Shown here piece after piece: positions 7,941 through 15,143 of a stretch of 19,515 bases of DNA (position 1 is its first letter; every line of letters starts with the position of its first letter). This DNA is from DATAFF01 sp036257595 (GTDB lineage Bacteria > Pseudomonadota > Alphaproteobacteria > Rhizobiales > Aestuariivirgaceae). The stretch is taken from the NCBI GenBank assembly GCA_036257595.1, contig DATAFF010000017.1:1-19515 (forward strand), written 5' to 3'. Made by a program: the position numbers and the translations under genes. The notes under the pieces were generated by a model. The model did not search any database. It was not told where the DNA came from and saw only the letters and a program-made list of their open reading frames with translations.

Positions 7941-9526
7941 CAGCCGCGCCCCTCGGCAACGAGCTCGCCGGACACCGCCTTGCGCTCCTTGAGATAGATC
8001 GACGGCTCGCGCCGCGTCACCAGCCCGCGCGGCCGCCAGATCATGATCGACACCATCGCCAGCCCGAATACGATCATGCGGTATTGCGCCGGGTCGAATT
8101 CATTGCCGAACACCGCGCGCAGGAAGTCGAGATTGCGGAAGGCTTCGAAGCCGCCGATCATCACGATGGCGGAGATCACCACGCCGATCTGCGACCCGAG
8201 CCCGCCGAGCACCACGATGGCGAGGATCAACGCCGACTCCATGAAGACGAAGGATTCGGGGCTGATGAAGCCCTGCCGGGTTGCGAAGAACGAGCCGGCA
8301 AAGCCGCCGAACATGGCGCCGATCGCAAAGGCGGTGAGCTTGGTGTTGGTGGTGTTGATGCCGAGCGACCGGCAGGCGATCTCATCCTCGCGCAGCGCCT
8401 CCCAGGCGCGGCCGATCGGCAGGCTGCGCAGCCTGATCGTCACCATGTTGGTGATGAGCGCGAGTCCCAGGATGATATAGTAGAGGAAGATGATGCGCTG
8501 GATCGACGCAAAGGGGATGCCGATCCGCGCCGCCAAGCCCTCATCGCTCGAATCGAGGGGAATGCCGAAGAAGGTTGGCCGCGGAATGCCGCTGATGCCA
8601 TTGGGCCCGCCGGTGAAATCGGCCCAGTTGGTCAGCACCACGCGGATGATCTCGCCGAACGCCAGCGTGACGATGGCGAGATAGTCGCCCCGGAGCCTGA
8701 GCACCGGGAAGCCGAGCATGATCCCCCACAGCGCCGCCAGCAAGCCGGCGAGCGGCAGCGCGATCCAGAAGGCATAGGGCATGAGCCAGTCGGGGAACCA
8801 CAGCGGAAAATAGATGGTCGCCAGAAGCGCATAGGAATAGGCCCCGACCGCATAGAAGGCGACATAGCCGAGATCGAGCAGCCCGGCGAGCCCGACCACC
8901 ACGTTCAGCCCCCATCCCAGCATGATGTAGGTGAGGATGAGGATCGCCAGATCGAGAATGTAGCGGTCGCTCCACGGCAGGAAGGGGAGCGCCAGCGCCA
9001 CCACCAGCAAGGCCAGCTTGAACAGATCGCCCAGCGGCTCGAGCATGTTCGCGGCGTCGGCGCCCTCGCGCGCCGCCGCGTTGCGCGGAAAAAACCCATA
9101 GGACAGCGAGAAGACGGCGAGCGCGAAGAGCAGCGTCGCGACGTTCCACGGCATCGCCAGCAGCGCATTCTCCATCGCCGCGGCGAGCGACATATTGTCC
9201 GCTCCGAGCGTCAGGAAGCAAACCGCCGTCCCCACCGCGAAGCCGATCAGCGCCGCCACCGCGAGGCGCAGCACCAGCTGCCCGAGTCCTCGGCTGTCCG
9301 CCGAGCGGTTCCACACGAAGAGTTGCAGCACCAGCCGGCCGAAGAACACCACCGCCACCGCGGTGAGCACCTTGCCCCAATGCTGTTGCAGCGTCATTCC
9401 GCCGGGCGAGTTGACGGTGCGCAGCCCCATGATCGGTGCCGCGATCACGAAAGTGATCAGAGCGGCGATCGCGCAGTCGACAAGGATTGCGCCGAGGCTC
9501 TTGCGCGCGCCATTGGTCTCGGCCAT
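7940..9526 (-). CDS. livM: Branched-chain amino acid-type ABC transporter permease LivM
   Basis: 528 residues with many hydrophobic helices. The C-terminal two thirds carry LivM marks: LGWGLNVVVGLAGLLDLG, FYAVGAYSYALL, GFPVLRLRGDYLAIVTL, the cytoplasmic coupling loop GRAWEALREDEIACRSLG, and FGGFAGSFFA. The first roughly 190 residues form an extra block of membrane helices resembling the DUF3382-type extension found on longer LivM proteins, and this copy is longer than most. With LivH it forms the inner-membrane channel. It begins only three bases after the livH stop, so the two are co-translated. Confidence 0.94.
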   Translation of the reverse strand: MAETNGARKSLGAILVDCAIAALITFVIAAPIMGLRTVNSPGGMTLQQHWGKVLTAVAVVFFGRLVLQLFVWNRSADSRGLGQLVLRLAVAALIGFAVGTAVCFLTLGADNMSLAAAMENALLAMPWNVATLLFALAVFSLSYGFFPRNAAAREGADAANMLEPLGDLFKLALLVVALALPFLPWSDRYILDLAILILTYIMLGWGLNVVVGLAGLLDLGYVAFYAVGAYSYALLATIYFPLWFPDWLMPYAFWIALPLAGLLAALWGIMLGFPVLRLRGDYLAIVTLAFGEIIRVVLTNWADFTGGPNGISGIPRPTFFGIPLDSSDEGLAARIGIPFASIQRIIFLYYIILGLALITNMVTIRLRSLPIGRAWEALREDEIACRSLGINTTNTKLTAFAIGAMFGGFAGSFFATRQGFISPESFVFMESALILAIVVLGGLGSQIGVVISAIVMIGGFEAFRNLDFLRAVFGNEFDPAQYRMIVFGLAMVSIMIWRPRGLVTRREPSIYLKERKAVSGELVAEGRG

Positions 9527-9529
9527 GGC

Positions 9530-10471
9530 TCAGACCTTCTCCACTTCCGGCTTGCCGAGCAATCCGTGCGGCAGGAAGATCAGGACCAGCGCGAGCATCG
9601 CGAAGGCCGCGACATCCTTGTATTCGATCGGGAAATAGGCCCCCCACAATGTCTCGATGAGGCCGATGATAAGCCCGCCGAGCATCGCACCCGGCAGCGA
9701 GCCGATGCCGCCGAGCACCGCGGCGGTGAACGCCTTCACGCCCGCCAGGAAGCCGATATAGAAATCGATCACCCCGTAATAGAGCTGGAACATCAGCCCG
9801 GCCACCGCCGCCAGCGCCGCCCCCATGATGAAGGTGATCGAGATGGTTCGGTCGACATCGACGCCGAGCAGCGATGCCATGCGCCGGTCCTGCTCGCAGG
9901 CCCGCTGCGCGCGGCCGAGCGACGTGCGCGCGATGATCACGCTGAACACCGCCATCAACAGCACCGTGGTGACGATGATCATGATCTGGATGTAGGACAG
10001 CGACACCACGAAGCCGCCCTGCTCGGCGGAGCGCTCCATCAGCTGGAAATTGCCGACGATCAGCGGCGGCATCGGCTTCGGCCGCGCCCCCTGATTGATC
10101 CGGACGAACTCCTGCAGCACGATCGACATGCCGATCGCCGAGATCAGCGGCGCCAGCCGGAACGAGCCGCGCAGCGGCCGGTACGCCACCCGCTCGACCG
10201 TCCAGTTGTAGACCGAGGTGATGATCATCGCGATGGCGAGCACGAGCAGCAGCGCGAGCAGCAGCACCGGCAGACCCGCCGATGCCGTCAACCCAAGCGC
10301 GATGATCGTGATGAGCGCGATGAAGGCGCCGATCATGAAAATGTCGCCATGAGCGAAATTGATCATCCCGATGATGCCGTACACCATCGTGTAGCCGATC
10401 GCGATCAGGCCGTAGATCGAGCCGAGGGTGACGCCATTGATGAGCTGCTGAGTGAAATATTCCCAGTTCAC
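9530..10471 (-). CDS. livH: Branched-chain amino acid-type ABC transporter permease LivH
   Basis: About 313 residues if started at the GTG at 10471. GGGAG lies 9 bases upstream, and the N-terminus NWEYFTQQLINGVTLGSIYG then matches the normal LivH start. ATGs at 10501 and 10549 would add 10 or 26 residues and are alternatives. Family marks include GLIAIGYTMVYGIIGMINFAHGD, the coupling loop RTSLGRAQRACEQDRRMASLLGV, and AVLGGIGSLPGAMLGG. It forms the inner-membrane pore together with LivM. It is the first permease gene after a roughly 165-base gap following the RAM-domain gene, so a promoter may lie in that gap, though none is clear. Confidence 0.92.
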   Translation of the reverse strand: MNWEYFTQQLINGVTLGSIYGLIAIGYTMVYGIIGMINFAHGDIFMIGAFIALITIIALGLTASAGLPVLLLALLLVLAIAMIITSVYNWTVERVAYRPLRGSFRLAPLISAIGMSIVLQEFVRINQGARPKPMPPLIVGNFQLMERSAEQGGFVVSLSYIQIMIIVTTVLLMAVFSVIIARTSLGRAQRACEQDRRMASLLGVDVDRTISITFIMGAALAAVAGLMFQLYYGVIDFYIGFLAGVKAFTAAVLGGIGSLPGAMLGGLIIGLIETLWGAYFPIEYKDVAAFAMLALVLIFLPHGLLGKPEVEKV

Positions 10472-10635
10472 GCCACCGATCTCCCGGAGCACAGACTCCA
10501 TCGCCGCCACGTCCCCCGCCCGCAACCTATTGTTGTAGATACGCCGCAACCCGCGCTTGCGCCGCCACTCCTAAGTCCACGCCGCGGAAAACACAAGGCC
10601 GTTCTCGCCGCGTTGCCGGTTTTGTCATCATCTCG

Positions 10636-10872
10636 TCAGAATGCGCGATAGGTCACGATCGTGTAGGTGTCCCTCACACCCGCGATGCTGTGGATGCGCG
10701 TGTTGACGAAATGCCCGACATCCTCACCCTCCGGCAGGTAGAATTTCACCAGAAGGTCGTAGCCGCCGGCAGTCGAGTAGATCTCGGACGCGATCTCGGC
10801 ATCGGCGATTTCCGTGGCCACCTCATAGGCGCGCCCGAGCTCGCATTTGATCTGGATGAAGTACGGTTTCAT
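10636..10872 (-). CDS. Stand-alone Lrp/AsnC-type ligand-binding (RAM) domain protein
   Basis: 78 residues comprising one beta-alpha-beta-beta-alpha-beta RAM domain, as at the C-terminus of Lrp/AsnC regulators, with no DNA-binding helix-turn-helix. Key marks are YFIQIKCELGRAYEV, STAGGYDLLVKFYLP, and the final VRDTYTIVTY strand. Stand-alone RAM proteins bind small ligands, often amino acids, and form oligomers. They may modulate full-length Lrp partners or metabolic enzymes. The ATG overlaps the aminotransferase stop by four bases (ATGA), implying co-translation and a functional link. The transporter genes follow downstream on the same strand, so amino acid sensing is a reasonable inference. 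Confidence 0.88.
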   Translation of the reverse strand: MKPYFIQIKCELGRAYEVATEIADAEIASEIYSTAGGYDLLVKFYLPEGEDVGHFVNTRIHSIAGVRDTYTIVTYRAF

Positions 10873-12110
10873 GGGCCGGCATTTCGCGCCCGCGCGATGC
10901 TGTGGTCAAGTGTCGCAATGGCACGGACGATCCTTTTAAGCCCCTCGGCAAGCGCTTCGTCACTCGCCGCAAAGGAGATTCGAAAGCAGCGTGCATCGCC
11001 GAAGGCCGAGCCTGGCACCACCGCCACCCCATATTGGTCGAGCAGCCAGTCGCAAAGCTGGTCGACATCGCCGATCGGCTGTCCGCCATCATGCGCCGGC
11101 AGGAGCGCCGACACATCGGGAAAGGCATAGAAGCTTCCCGGCGGCGGCACGAAGCGGATGCCGGGGATCGCCGCGAGCTCCCGTGCCACCAGATCGCGCC
11201 GCCGGCGATAGACGTCGCGCATCTGCCGAGCTTCGCTTCGCCCGCCGGCGAGGGCCGCCACCGCGGCCTGCTGCACGAAGGCGTTTGCCCCGGCCGTGAA
11301 GGCACCCTGGATCTTCGCCATGGCGCTGGCGATGGCGAGCGGTGCCGCCGCGTAGCCGAGGCGCCAGCCGGTCATTGCGAAGCCCTTGGAGAAGCCGTTG
11401 ACGGTGATCGTGCGCTGCCGCATGCCGTCAAGCGTCGCGAAGGACCGGGGCTCGCCCTCGAAGGCGAAATATTCATAGACCTCGTCCGACACCACGAGGA
11501 GCCTCGGATGCTCCGCCGCCACCGCCGCCAGCGCCGCGAGCTCGGTCGGCTCGTAAACCGTGCCGCTCGGATTGCCGGGAGCATTGAGGATCAACAGCTT
11601 GGAACGCTTCGTCAGGGCATCGGCCAGCGCCTCCGGCTTGAGCTTGAAGCCATCCTCGCTGGTGGTCCTGAGCACGACCGGCATGCCGCCGGCCAGCGCC
11701 ACGATCTGCTCGTAGGAGGCCCAGTAGGGCGCGACCAGGATGACCTCGTCGCCGGGATCGAGAGTCGCGAAGGCGGCATTGGTGATCGCTTGCTTGGCCC
11801 CATTGGACACCACGATCTCGGACGGCTCGTAATCAAGCCCGTTCTCCTCCCTGAGCTTGCGGGCGATCGCCGCGCGCAGCTCGGGGAAGCCGGCGATCGG
11901 GGCATAATGGGTGAATCCGTCGGCGATTGCCTTGCCCGCCGCCTCGCAAATATGGGCCGGCGTTGCGAAATCCGGCTCGCCGATGCTCAGGTTGATGATC
12001 GAGCGCCCGGCCGCCTGGAGTGCCCGGGCGCGTTGTGCCATGTGCTGGATTGCCGCTTCCCCGAGTTCTGCGGTGCGGCGGGACACGGCCCGGGCGGCGT
12101 CATACGGCAT
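10869..12110 (-). CDS. Class I/II pyridoxal-phosphate aminotransferase (AspC-like)
   Basis: 413 residues, typical of the fold-type I aspartate aminotransferase subgroup I-gamma. Marks are INLSIGEPDF (39-48), HYAPIAGFPELR (68-79), NAPGNPSG with the cofactor Asn (176-183), SDEVYEYF with the PLP-pyridine Asp209 and Tyr212, and the Schiff-base Lys242 in VNGFSKGFAMTGWRLGYA. CFRISFA near the C-terminus holds the substrate-carboxylate Arg. It transfers amino groups between an amino acid and a 2-oxo acid. The ATG at 12110 is preceded by GGAAAG six bases upstream. It is the first gene of the leftward series and is translationally coupled to the RAM-domain gene. The exact substrate is not set by sequence. 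Confidence 0.92.
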   Translation of the reverse strand: MPYDAARAVSRRTAELGEAAIQHMAQRARALQAAGRSIINLSIGEPDFATPAHICEAAGKAIADGFTHYAPIAGFPELRAAIARKLREENGLDYEPSEIVVSNGAKQAITNAAFATLDPGDEVILVAPYWASYEQIVALAGGMPVVLRTTSEDGFKLKPEALADALTKRSKLLILNAPGNPSGTVYEPTELAALAAVAAEHPRLLVVSDEVYEYFAFEGEPRSFATLDGMRQRTITVNGFSKGFAMTGWRLGYAAAPLAIASAMAKIQGAFTAGANAFVQQAAVAALAGGRSEARQMRDVYRRRRDLVARELAAIPGIRFVPPPGSFYAFPDVSALLPAHDGGQPIGDVDQLCDWLLDQYGVAVVPGSAFGDARCFRISFAASDEALAEGLKRIVRAIATLDHSIARARNAGP

Positions 12111-12231
12111 GAGATTCTTTCCAGCTGTTGCGCATGAGTCCCGCCTCTATGCCACGCTCCGCTTGCCCGGTGAAGCGATGGGGCGCAAACTCGGCCCCGC
12201 TCGAGGGGACGACGGATCGAGGGGCGGTGGC
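12111..12231. promoter_or_regulatory. Divergent intergenic region (aminotransferase / lipoprotein)
   Basis: About 120 bases must hold the leftward promoter for the aminotransferase series and any rightward promoter for the lipoprotein. A direct repeat TCGAGGGG occurs at 12201-12208 and 12217-12224 (16-base period), and CCCC/GGGG arms flank the first copy. The second copy overlaps the lipoprotein ribosome site. No good promoter hexamers stand out. Confidence 0.4.
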
Positions 12232-12606
12232 ATGGTGGGGCGGGGCTTGGCGGCGATAGTGTTGGGCATGATGCTGGCTGCCTGCGCCAGCCAGAAAACC
12301 CCGGTCATGGTGGTGTCCTCGCCCTATCAGAGCGGCCAGCGCCACACCGAGCCGGTGTTCTACAACGGCAAGCATTACGAGGTTTCCTTCACCTTCAACG
12401 CCATTGCCAATGTCTACGACATGAAGGTGTCGGGCAGCGCCGGCCGCCCCCTCGGCGGCACCGCCGGCGACCGCAAGACGATCGAGTCGATCGCCGCCTC
12501 GGCCGTGCGCCATTTCGCCTGCCCCGAACGGCAGAAGGGCCACATCGTGGTCAACAGCACACGCCATGATGGCACGGCCTGGCAGTTGCAGGCGCGCTGC
12601 GGCTGA
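12232..12606 (+). CDS. Small predicted lipoprotein, unknown function
   Basis: 124 residues from the ATG at 12232, preceded by GGGGCGG; the frame is open further upstream, and ATG 12178 is the nearest alternative. The N-terminus MVGRGLAAIVLGMMLAAC is a lipoprotein signal with lipobox LAAC, so Cys18 should be lipidated and the protein membrane-anchored in the periplasm. The mature part holds HYEVSFTFNAIANVYDMKVSG and ends with two cysteines about 30 residues apart (HFACPER and QARCG) that could form a disulfide. I recognise no named family. It converges on the CYTH gene, and its stop lies 12 bases from that gene's stop. Confidence 0.75.
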   Translation: MVGRGLAAIVLGMMLAACASQKTPVMVVSSPYQSGQRHTEPVFYNGKHYEVSFTFNAIANVYDMKVSGSAGRPLGGTAGDRKTIESIAASAVRHFACPERQKGHIVVNSTRHDGTAWQLQARCG

Positions 12607-12608
12607 CC

Positions 12609-12620
12609 AGAGCATGCTCT
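12609..12620. repeat. 12-bp perfect palindrome AGAGCATGCTCT in a convergent gap
   Basis: A perfect palindrome lying between the lipoprotein stop (12604-12606) and overlapping the CYTH stop codon (12619-12621). It is short for a terminator and has no T-tract. AGAGCATG-type palindromes are common in alphaproteobacterial intergenic DNA, so it may be a dispersed motif. Confidence 0.4.
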
Positions 12621-13089
12621 AGGGCCAGCGGCTGAACGGCACCCGGGCGAGGGCGGCATTGTAGTAGCGCCCCTCTTCGGTGATCTCCCGTCCGACCCAG
12701 CTCGGCAGCTCGAGCGCGTCGCTTTCCGCCTTGAGCTCGATCTCGGCAATGATGAGGCCGGCATTCTCGTCCTCGAACACATCGACCTCCCACTGCCGCC
12801 CGCCGATCTCGACCCGGTGGCGCACCTTGTCGATCAGATGACCGGCACAGAATTCGAGCAGCGCCAGGCCGTCGGCGATCGGGATCTCATATTCGAACTC
12901 ATGGCGGGCGATCCGGCTCTTGGCAGCCTTGATCGTGAGACAGGCGCGCGCCTCGTCGACCACCCGCACCCGGACGCTCGCCCGCCCCTCGCGCGACAGA
13001 TAGCCCTGCCGGATGTGGCTCGCGCTCCTCACTTGGTCACGCCAGCCATTGCCCACCACCAGGAACTTGCGCTCGATCTCGGTGGCCAT
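12619..13089 (-). CDS. CYTH-domain protein (inorganic triphosphatase / class IV adenylate cyclase-like)
   Basis: 156 residues, the length of single-domain bacterial CYTH proteins. The diagnostic ExExK motif is at the extreme N-terminus (EIERK, residues 4-8). It is followed by IRQGYLS, VRVRVVDEARACLTIK, and alternating charged strands such as FEYEIPI, WEVDVFEDENAGLIIAEIEL that line the phosphate tunnel. Family members with this start hydrolyse inorganic triphosphate or thiamine triphosphate; a few make cAMP. Triphosphatase is the more likely role for this short form, by inference. It begins 9 bases after the FAD oxidoreductase stop, so the two are probably co-transcribed, though no metabolic link is known. 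Confidence 0.88.
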   Translation of the reverse strand: MATEIERKFLVVGNGWRDQVRSASHIRQGYLSREGRASVRVRVVDEARACLTIKAAKSRIARHEFEYEIPIADGLALLEFCAGHLIDKVRHRVEIGGRQWEVDVFEDENAGLIIAEIELKAESDALELPSWVGREITEEGRYYNAALARVPFSRWP

Positions 13090-13098
13090 CGCCGCTCC

Positions 13099-14406
13099 TC
13101 AGTTGAAGCGACGGTCGAGCCAGTCGCGGGCTCTCAGATACTCGCCCATGACCGGCACGAACCAGGGCCTGCCGTCATAGGCCCAATGGTCGGGAAATCG
13201 ATCGCTGTCGAACGCGTTCCGGAAATTGCTGCGCCCTGTCACCTTCCGCGCCGTCTCGGTTCCGAGATAGGTCATCATCGCGATCCCCGAGCCGTTGCAG
13301 CCGAGTGCGTAGTGAAGTCCGTCCATGGTGCCCATATGCGGCACCTCGTCGAAGGTGAAGGCGACATTGCCCGTCCAGGCATGGGTGATGCGGCTGCCGG
13401 CAAGCTGCGGAAAGCGGTCGACCATGTAGCGATGGAGCCTCGGAGCCGTCTCCACCGGATCGCTCGACCGGAAGCTCGCCCGACCGCCGAAGATCAGCCG
13501 GCGGCGGTCGCCCGACATGCGGTAATAGGTCAGGAGACGCCGCGTGTCGTAGATCGACTTGTTGCGCGGCATCAGGCTGATGGCGAGGTCGGCTGGCAGC
13601 TCCTCGGTGGCGATGATGTAGGAGTTGACCGGGATGACCCGGCGGCGCAGCGCCGGCGTAACCGCGCCGGTATAGCCATTGGTCGCCACGATGACATCGC
13701 CGGCGCGGATCGTGCCGCGCGCCGTCTCGACCATGAAGCTCGAGCCGTTGCGGCCGAGCCTTATCACCGGCGCCTCGGCGCACACCACCCCGCCGCGGCC
13801 AAGCGCTGCCCGATAAAGGCCGGCGAAGAACTTGGCCGGATGGAGGTGGGCCGAGCGCTCGACCACCATGCCGCCGTGATAATAGTCGGAGCCGATCTCC
13901 TCGCGCTGCCGGTCGCGCTCCAGCATCGAGGCGCCGGCCTGGGCGTAGCGGTTGAGCGCATCGACCTTGCCCGCGAGCGTCCGGTAATGCGCCCGGCACC
14001 AGGCACCGGCGAACCGCCCGGTCCTGGTCCATTCGCAGTCGATCCCCTCATCCTCGATCAGCCGCTCGATCAGGCTGAAGCTGTCGGCGGCGGCGCTCAA
14101 CAGCTGGGCCAGCCGCTCGGAATCGTCCTTGCCGGAATAGCGCTTCCCGACGGTCACCCCGCCGGACACCATGCCGCCATTGCGGGTCGACGCCCCAAAG
14201 CCCGGCTGCGCCGCCTCGAGCACCACTGCATCGACGCCGTCCTTGGCGAGCTGCAGCGCTGCTGCAAGCCCGGCATAGCCGCCGCCGATGATGGCGACCC
14301 GCGCTTCCTTCGGGACCTCGGTCAGCTCCGCTGCCGCGGGCTCATAGGCCTCCCACCAGAAGGGGCGTGCTTTGAAATCGGGATGGAAGATCGAACCGTT
14401 GCTCAT
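13099..14406 (-). CDS. FAD-dependent amine oxidoreductase, OrdL/PuuB (DAO family)-like
   Basis: 435 residues, the usual size of the glycine oxidase/D-amino acid oxidase (DAO) fold family. The dinucleotide-binding motif VAIIGGGYAGLAAALQLA (37-54) is followed by VVLEA and by GASTRNGGMVSGG (71-83), which is characteristic of the gamma-glutamylputrescine oxidase/OrdL branch. The near-terminal LHYALGCNGSGIAMMTYLG completes the FAD site. Relatives oxidise secondary or primary amines to aldehydes with release of ammonia or amine and H2O2. The gene is divergent from the DUF1185 operon. The ATG at 14406 has no ribosome site, and a promoter-like pair ends only six bases upstream, suggesting a leaderless mRNA. 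The precise amine substrate is unknown. Confidence 0.88.
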   Translation of the reverse strand: MSNGSIFHPDFKARPFWWEAYEPAAAELTEVPKEARVAIIGGGYAGLAAALQLAKDGVDAVVLEAAQPGFGASTRNGGMVSGGVTVGKRYSGKDDSERLAQLLSAAADSFSLIERLIEDEGIDCEWTRTGRFAGAWCRAHYRTLAGKVDALNRYAQAGASMLERDRQREEIGSDYYHGGMVVERSAHLHPAKFFAGLYRAALGRGGVVCAEAPVIRLGRNGSSFMVETARGTIRAGDVIVATNGYTGAVTPALRRRVIPVNSYIIATEELPADLAISLMPRNKSIYDTRRLLTYYRMSGDRRRLIFGGRASFRSSDPVETAPRLHRYMVDRFPQLAGSRITHAWTGNVAFTFDEVPHMGTMDGLHYALGCNGSGIAMMTYLGTETARKVTGRSNFRNAFDSDRFPDHWAYDGRPWFVPVMGEYLRARDWLDRRFN

Positions 14407-14412
14407 GTCGCA

Positions 14413-14440
14413 AGGATAGGGGAGAGCACGCGATCGTCAA
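14413..14440 (-). promoter_or_regulatory. Putative leftward promoter giving a leaderless mRNA
   Basis: On the minus strand TTGACG (14440-14435), a 16-base spacer and TATCCT (14418-14413) resemble a sigma-70 promoter. The expected start point falls at or next to the A of the oxidoreductase ATG (14406), and there is no Shine-Dalgarno. The -35 lies within one copy of the 18-base direct repeat. Confidence 0.45.
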
Positions 14441-14463
14441 AGCTCCACGCGATGGTCAAAGCT
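14427..14463. repeat. Two 18-bp direct repeats, 19-bp period, in the divergent promoter region
   Basis: CACGCGATCGTCAAAGCT (14427-14444) and CACGCGATGGTCAAAGCT (14446-14463) differ at one base. They sit just upstream of a TTGACA box for the rightward operon and overlap the leftward -35. GCTCCA (14442-14447) and TGGAGC (14464-14469) add an inverted repeat. The arrangement is that of a regulator binding site controlling both directions. No regulator gene is present in the window. Confidence 0.6.
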
Positions 14464-14474
14464 TGGAGCATGCC

Positions 14475-14503
14475 TTGACAGCCGGCCGTTTCGGTTCTCG
14501 GAT
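14475..14503 (+). promoter_or_regulatory. Putative rightward promoter of the DUF1185-hydrolase-ALDH-amidase operon
   Basis: A consensus -35 TTGACA (14475-14480), a 17-base spacer and a weak -10 TCGGAT (14498-14503). The start codon at 14530 follows about 26 bases later. The weak -10 with repeats directly upstream fits an activator-dependent promoter. Confidence 0.45.
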
Positions 14504-14529
14504 CACTGGCTGAATCAAAGGACCCCGCC

Positions 14530-15129
14530 ATGCCCGCCATCATTCGCAAGACCGTGAAGTTCACCGAGACCACCTTCATCGAGGGTGGCAAGCAAGCCTC
14601 GCCTCCCGTCTTGATGGTGGCGGTGGCGGCGGTGATCGCCAATCCGTGGGCCGGCAAGGGCTTCGTCGAGGATCTGCGGCCGGTCATCCTCGAGGCGGCG
14701 CCCGGCCTCGCCGATGTGCTGGTTCCCATGCTGCTCGACGAACTCGGCGGCGGCACCAAGCTCGAGGCCTATGGCAAGGCTGCGGTCGTCGGCCTCAATG
14801 GCGAGATCGAGCACGCCTCCGGCTTCATCCACACCTTGCGCTTCGGCAATCGCTTTCGCGAGGCGGTGGGCGGCACCTCCTATCTTGCCTTCACCAACAA
14901 GCGGGGGCCTGCCGGATGCTCGATTCAGATCCCGTTGATGCACAAGACCGACGAAGGCTTCCGCTCGCACTATCTGACCGCCGAGTTCGCGATCGCTGAC
15001 GCCCCGGGTCCGGACGAGATCGTCGTGGCGCTTGGCGGTGCCACCACCGGCCGCGCCCATCCGAGGATCGGCAATCGTTATCTCGACATGGAGGAGATGG
15101 CCAAGGAGCGCGATGCGGCCAGGCGCTGA
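14530..15129 (+). CDS. Amino acid synthesis family protein (DUF1185 / AA_synth)
   Basis: 199 residues, the normal length for this family, whose name comes from early annotation rather than proven chemistry. Typical blocks are the N-terminal RKTVKFTETTFIEGG, AAVIANPWAGKGF, GKAAVVGLNGEIEHASGFIHT, GPAGCSIQIPLMHK and DEIVVALGGATTGRAHPRIG. No signal peptide or membrane segment is seen, so it is cytoplasmic. It is the first gene of a rightward operon; the alpha/beta hydrolase begins 14 bases after its stop. The biochemical role is unknown. The conserved His, Glu and Gly-rich stretches suggest an enzyme or ligand-binding protein. The ATG at 14530 is preceded by an AAAGGACC stretch acting as a ribosome site. 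Confidence 0.88.
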   Translation: MPAIIRKTVKFTETTFIEGGKQASPPVLMVAVAAVIANPWAGKGFVEDLRPVILEAAPGLADVLVPMLLDELGGGTKLEAYGKAAVVGLNGEIEHASGFIHTLRFGNRFREAVGGTSYLAFTNKRGPAGCSIQIPLMHKTDEGFRSHYLTAEFAIADAPGPDEIVVALGGATTGRAHPRIGNRYLDMEEMAKERDAARR

Positions 15130-15143
15130 GGGGAGAGCGCCCG

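Noticed and set aside
8084..10651. An 855-codon open frame on the plus strand opposite livH and livM
   Set aside because: It is antisense to two well-supported permease genes and has the charged, His/Arg/Asp/Glu-rich low-complexity composition typical of shadow frames in high-GC DNA. It has no family motifs.
12817..14478. A 553-codon plus-strand frame opposite the CYTH and FAD oxidoreductase genes
   Set aside because: Shadow of genes with clear catalytic motifs; no recognisable domain.
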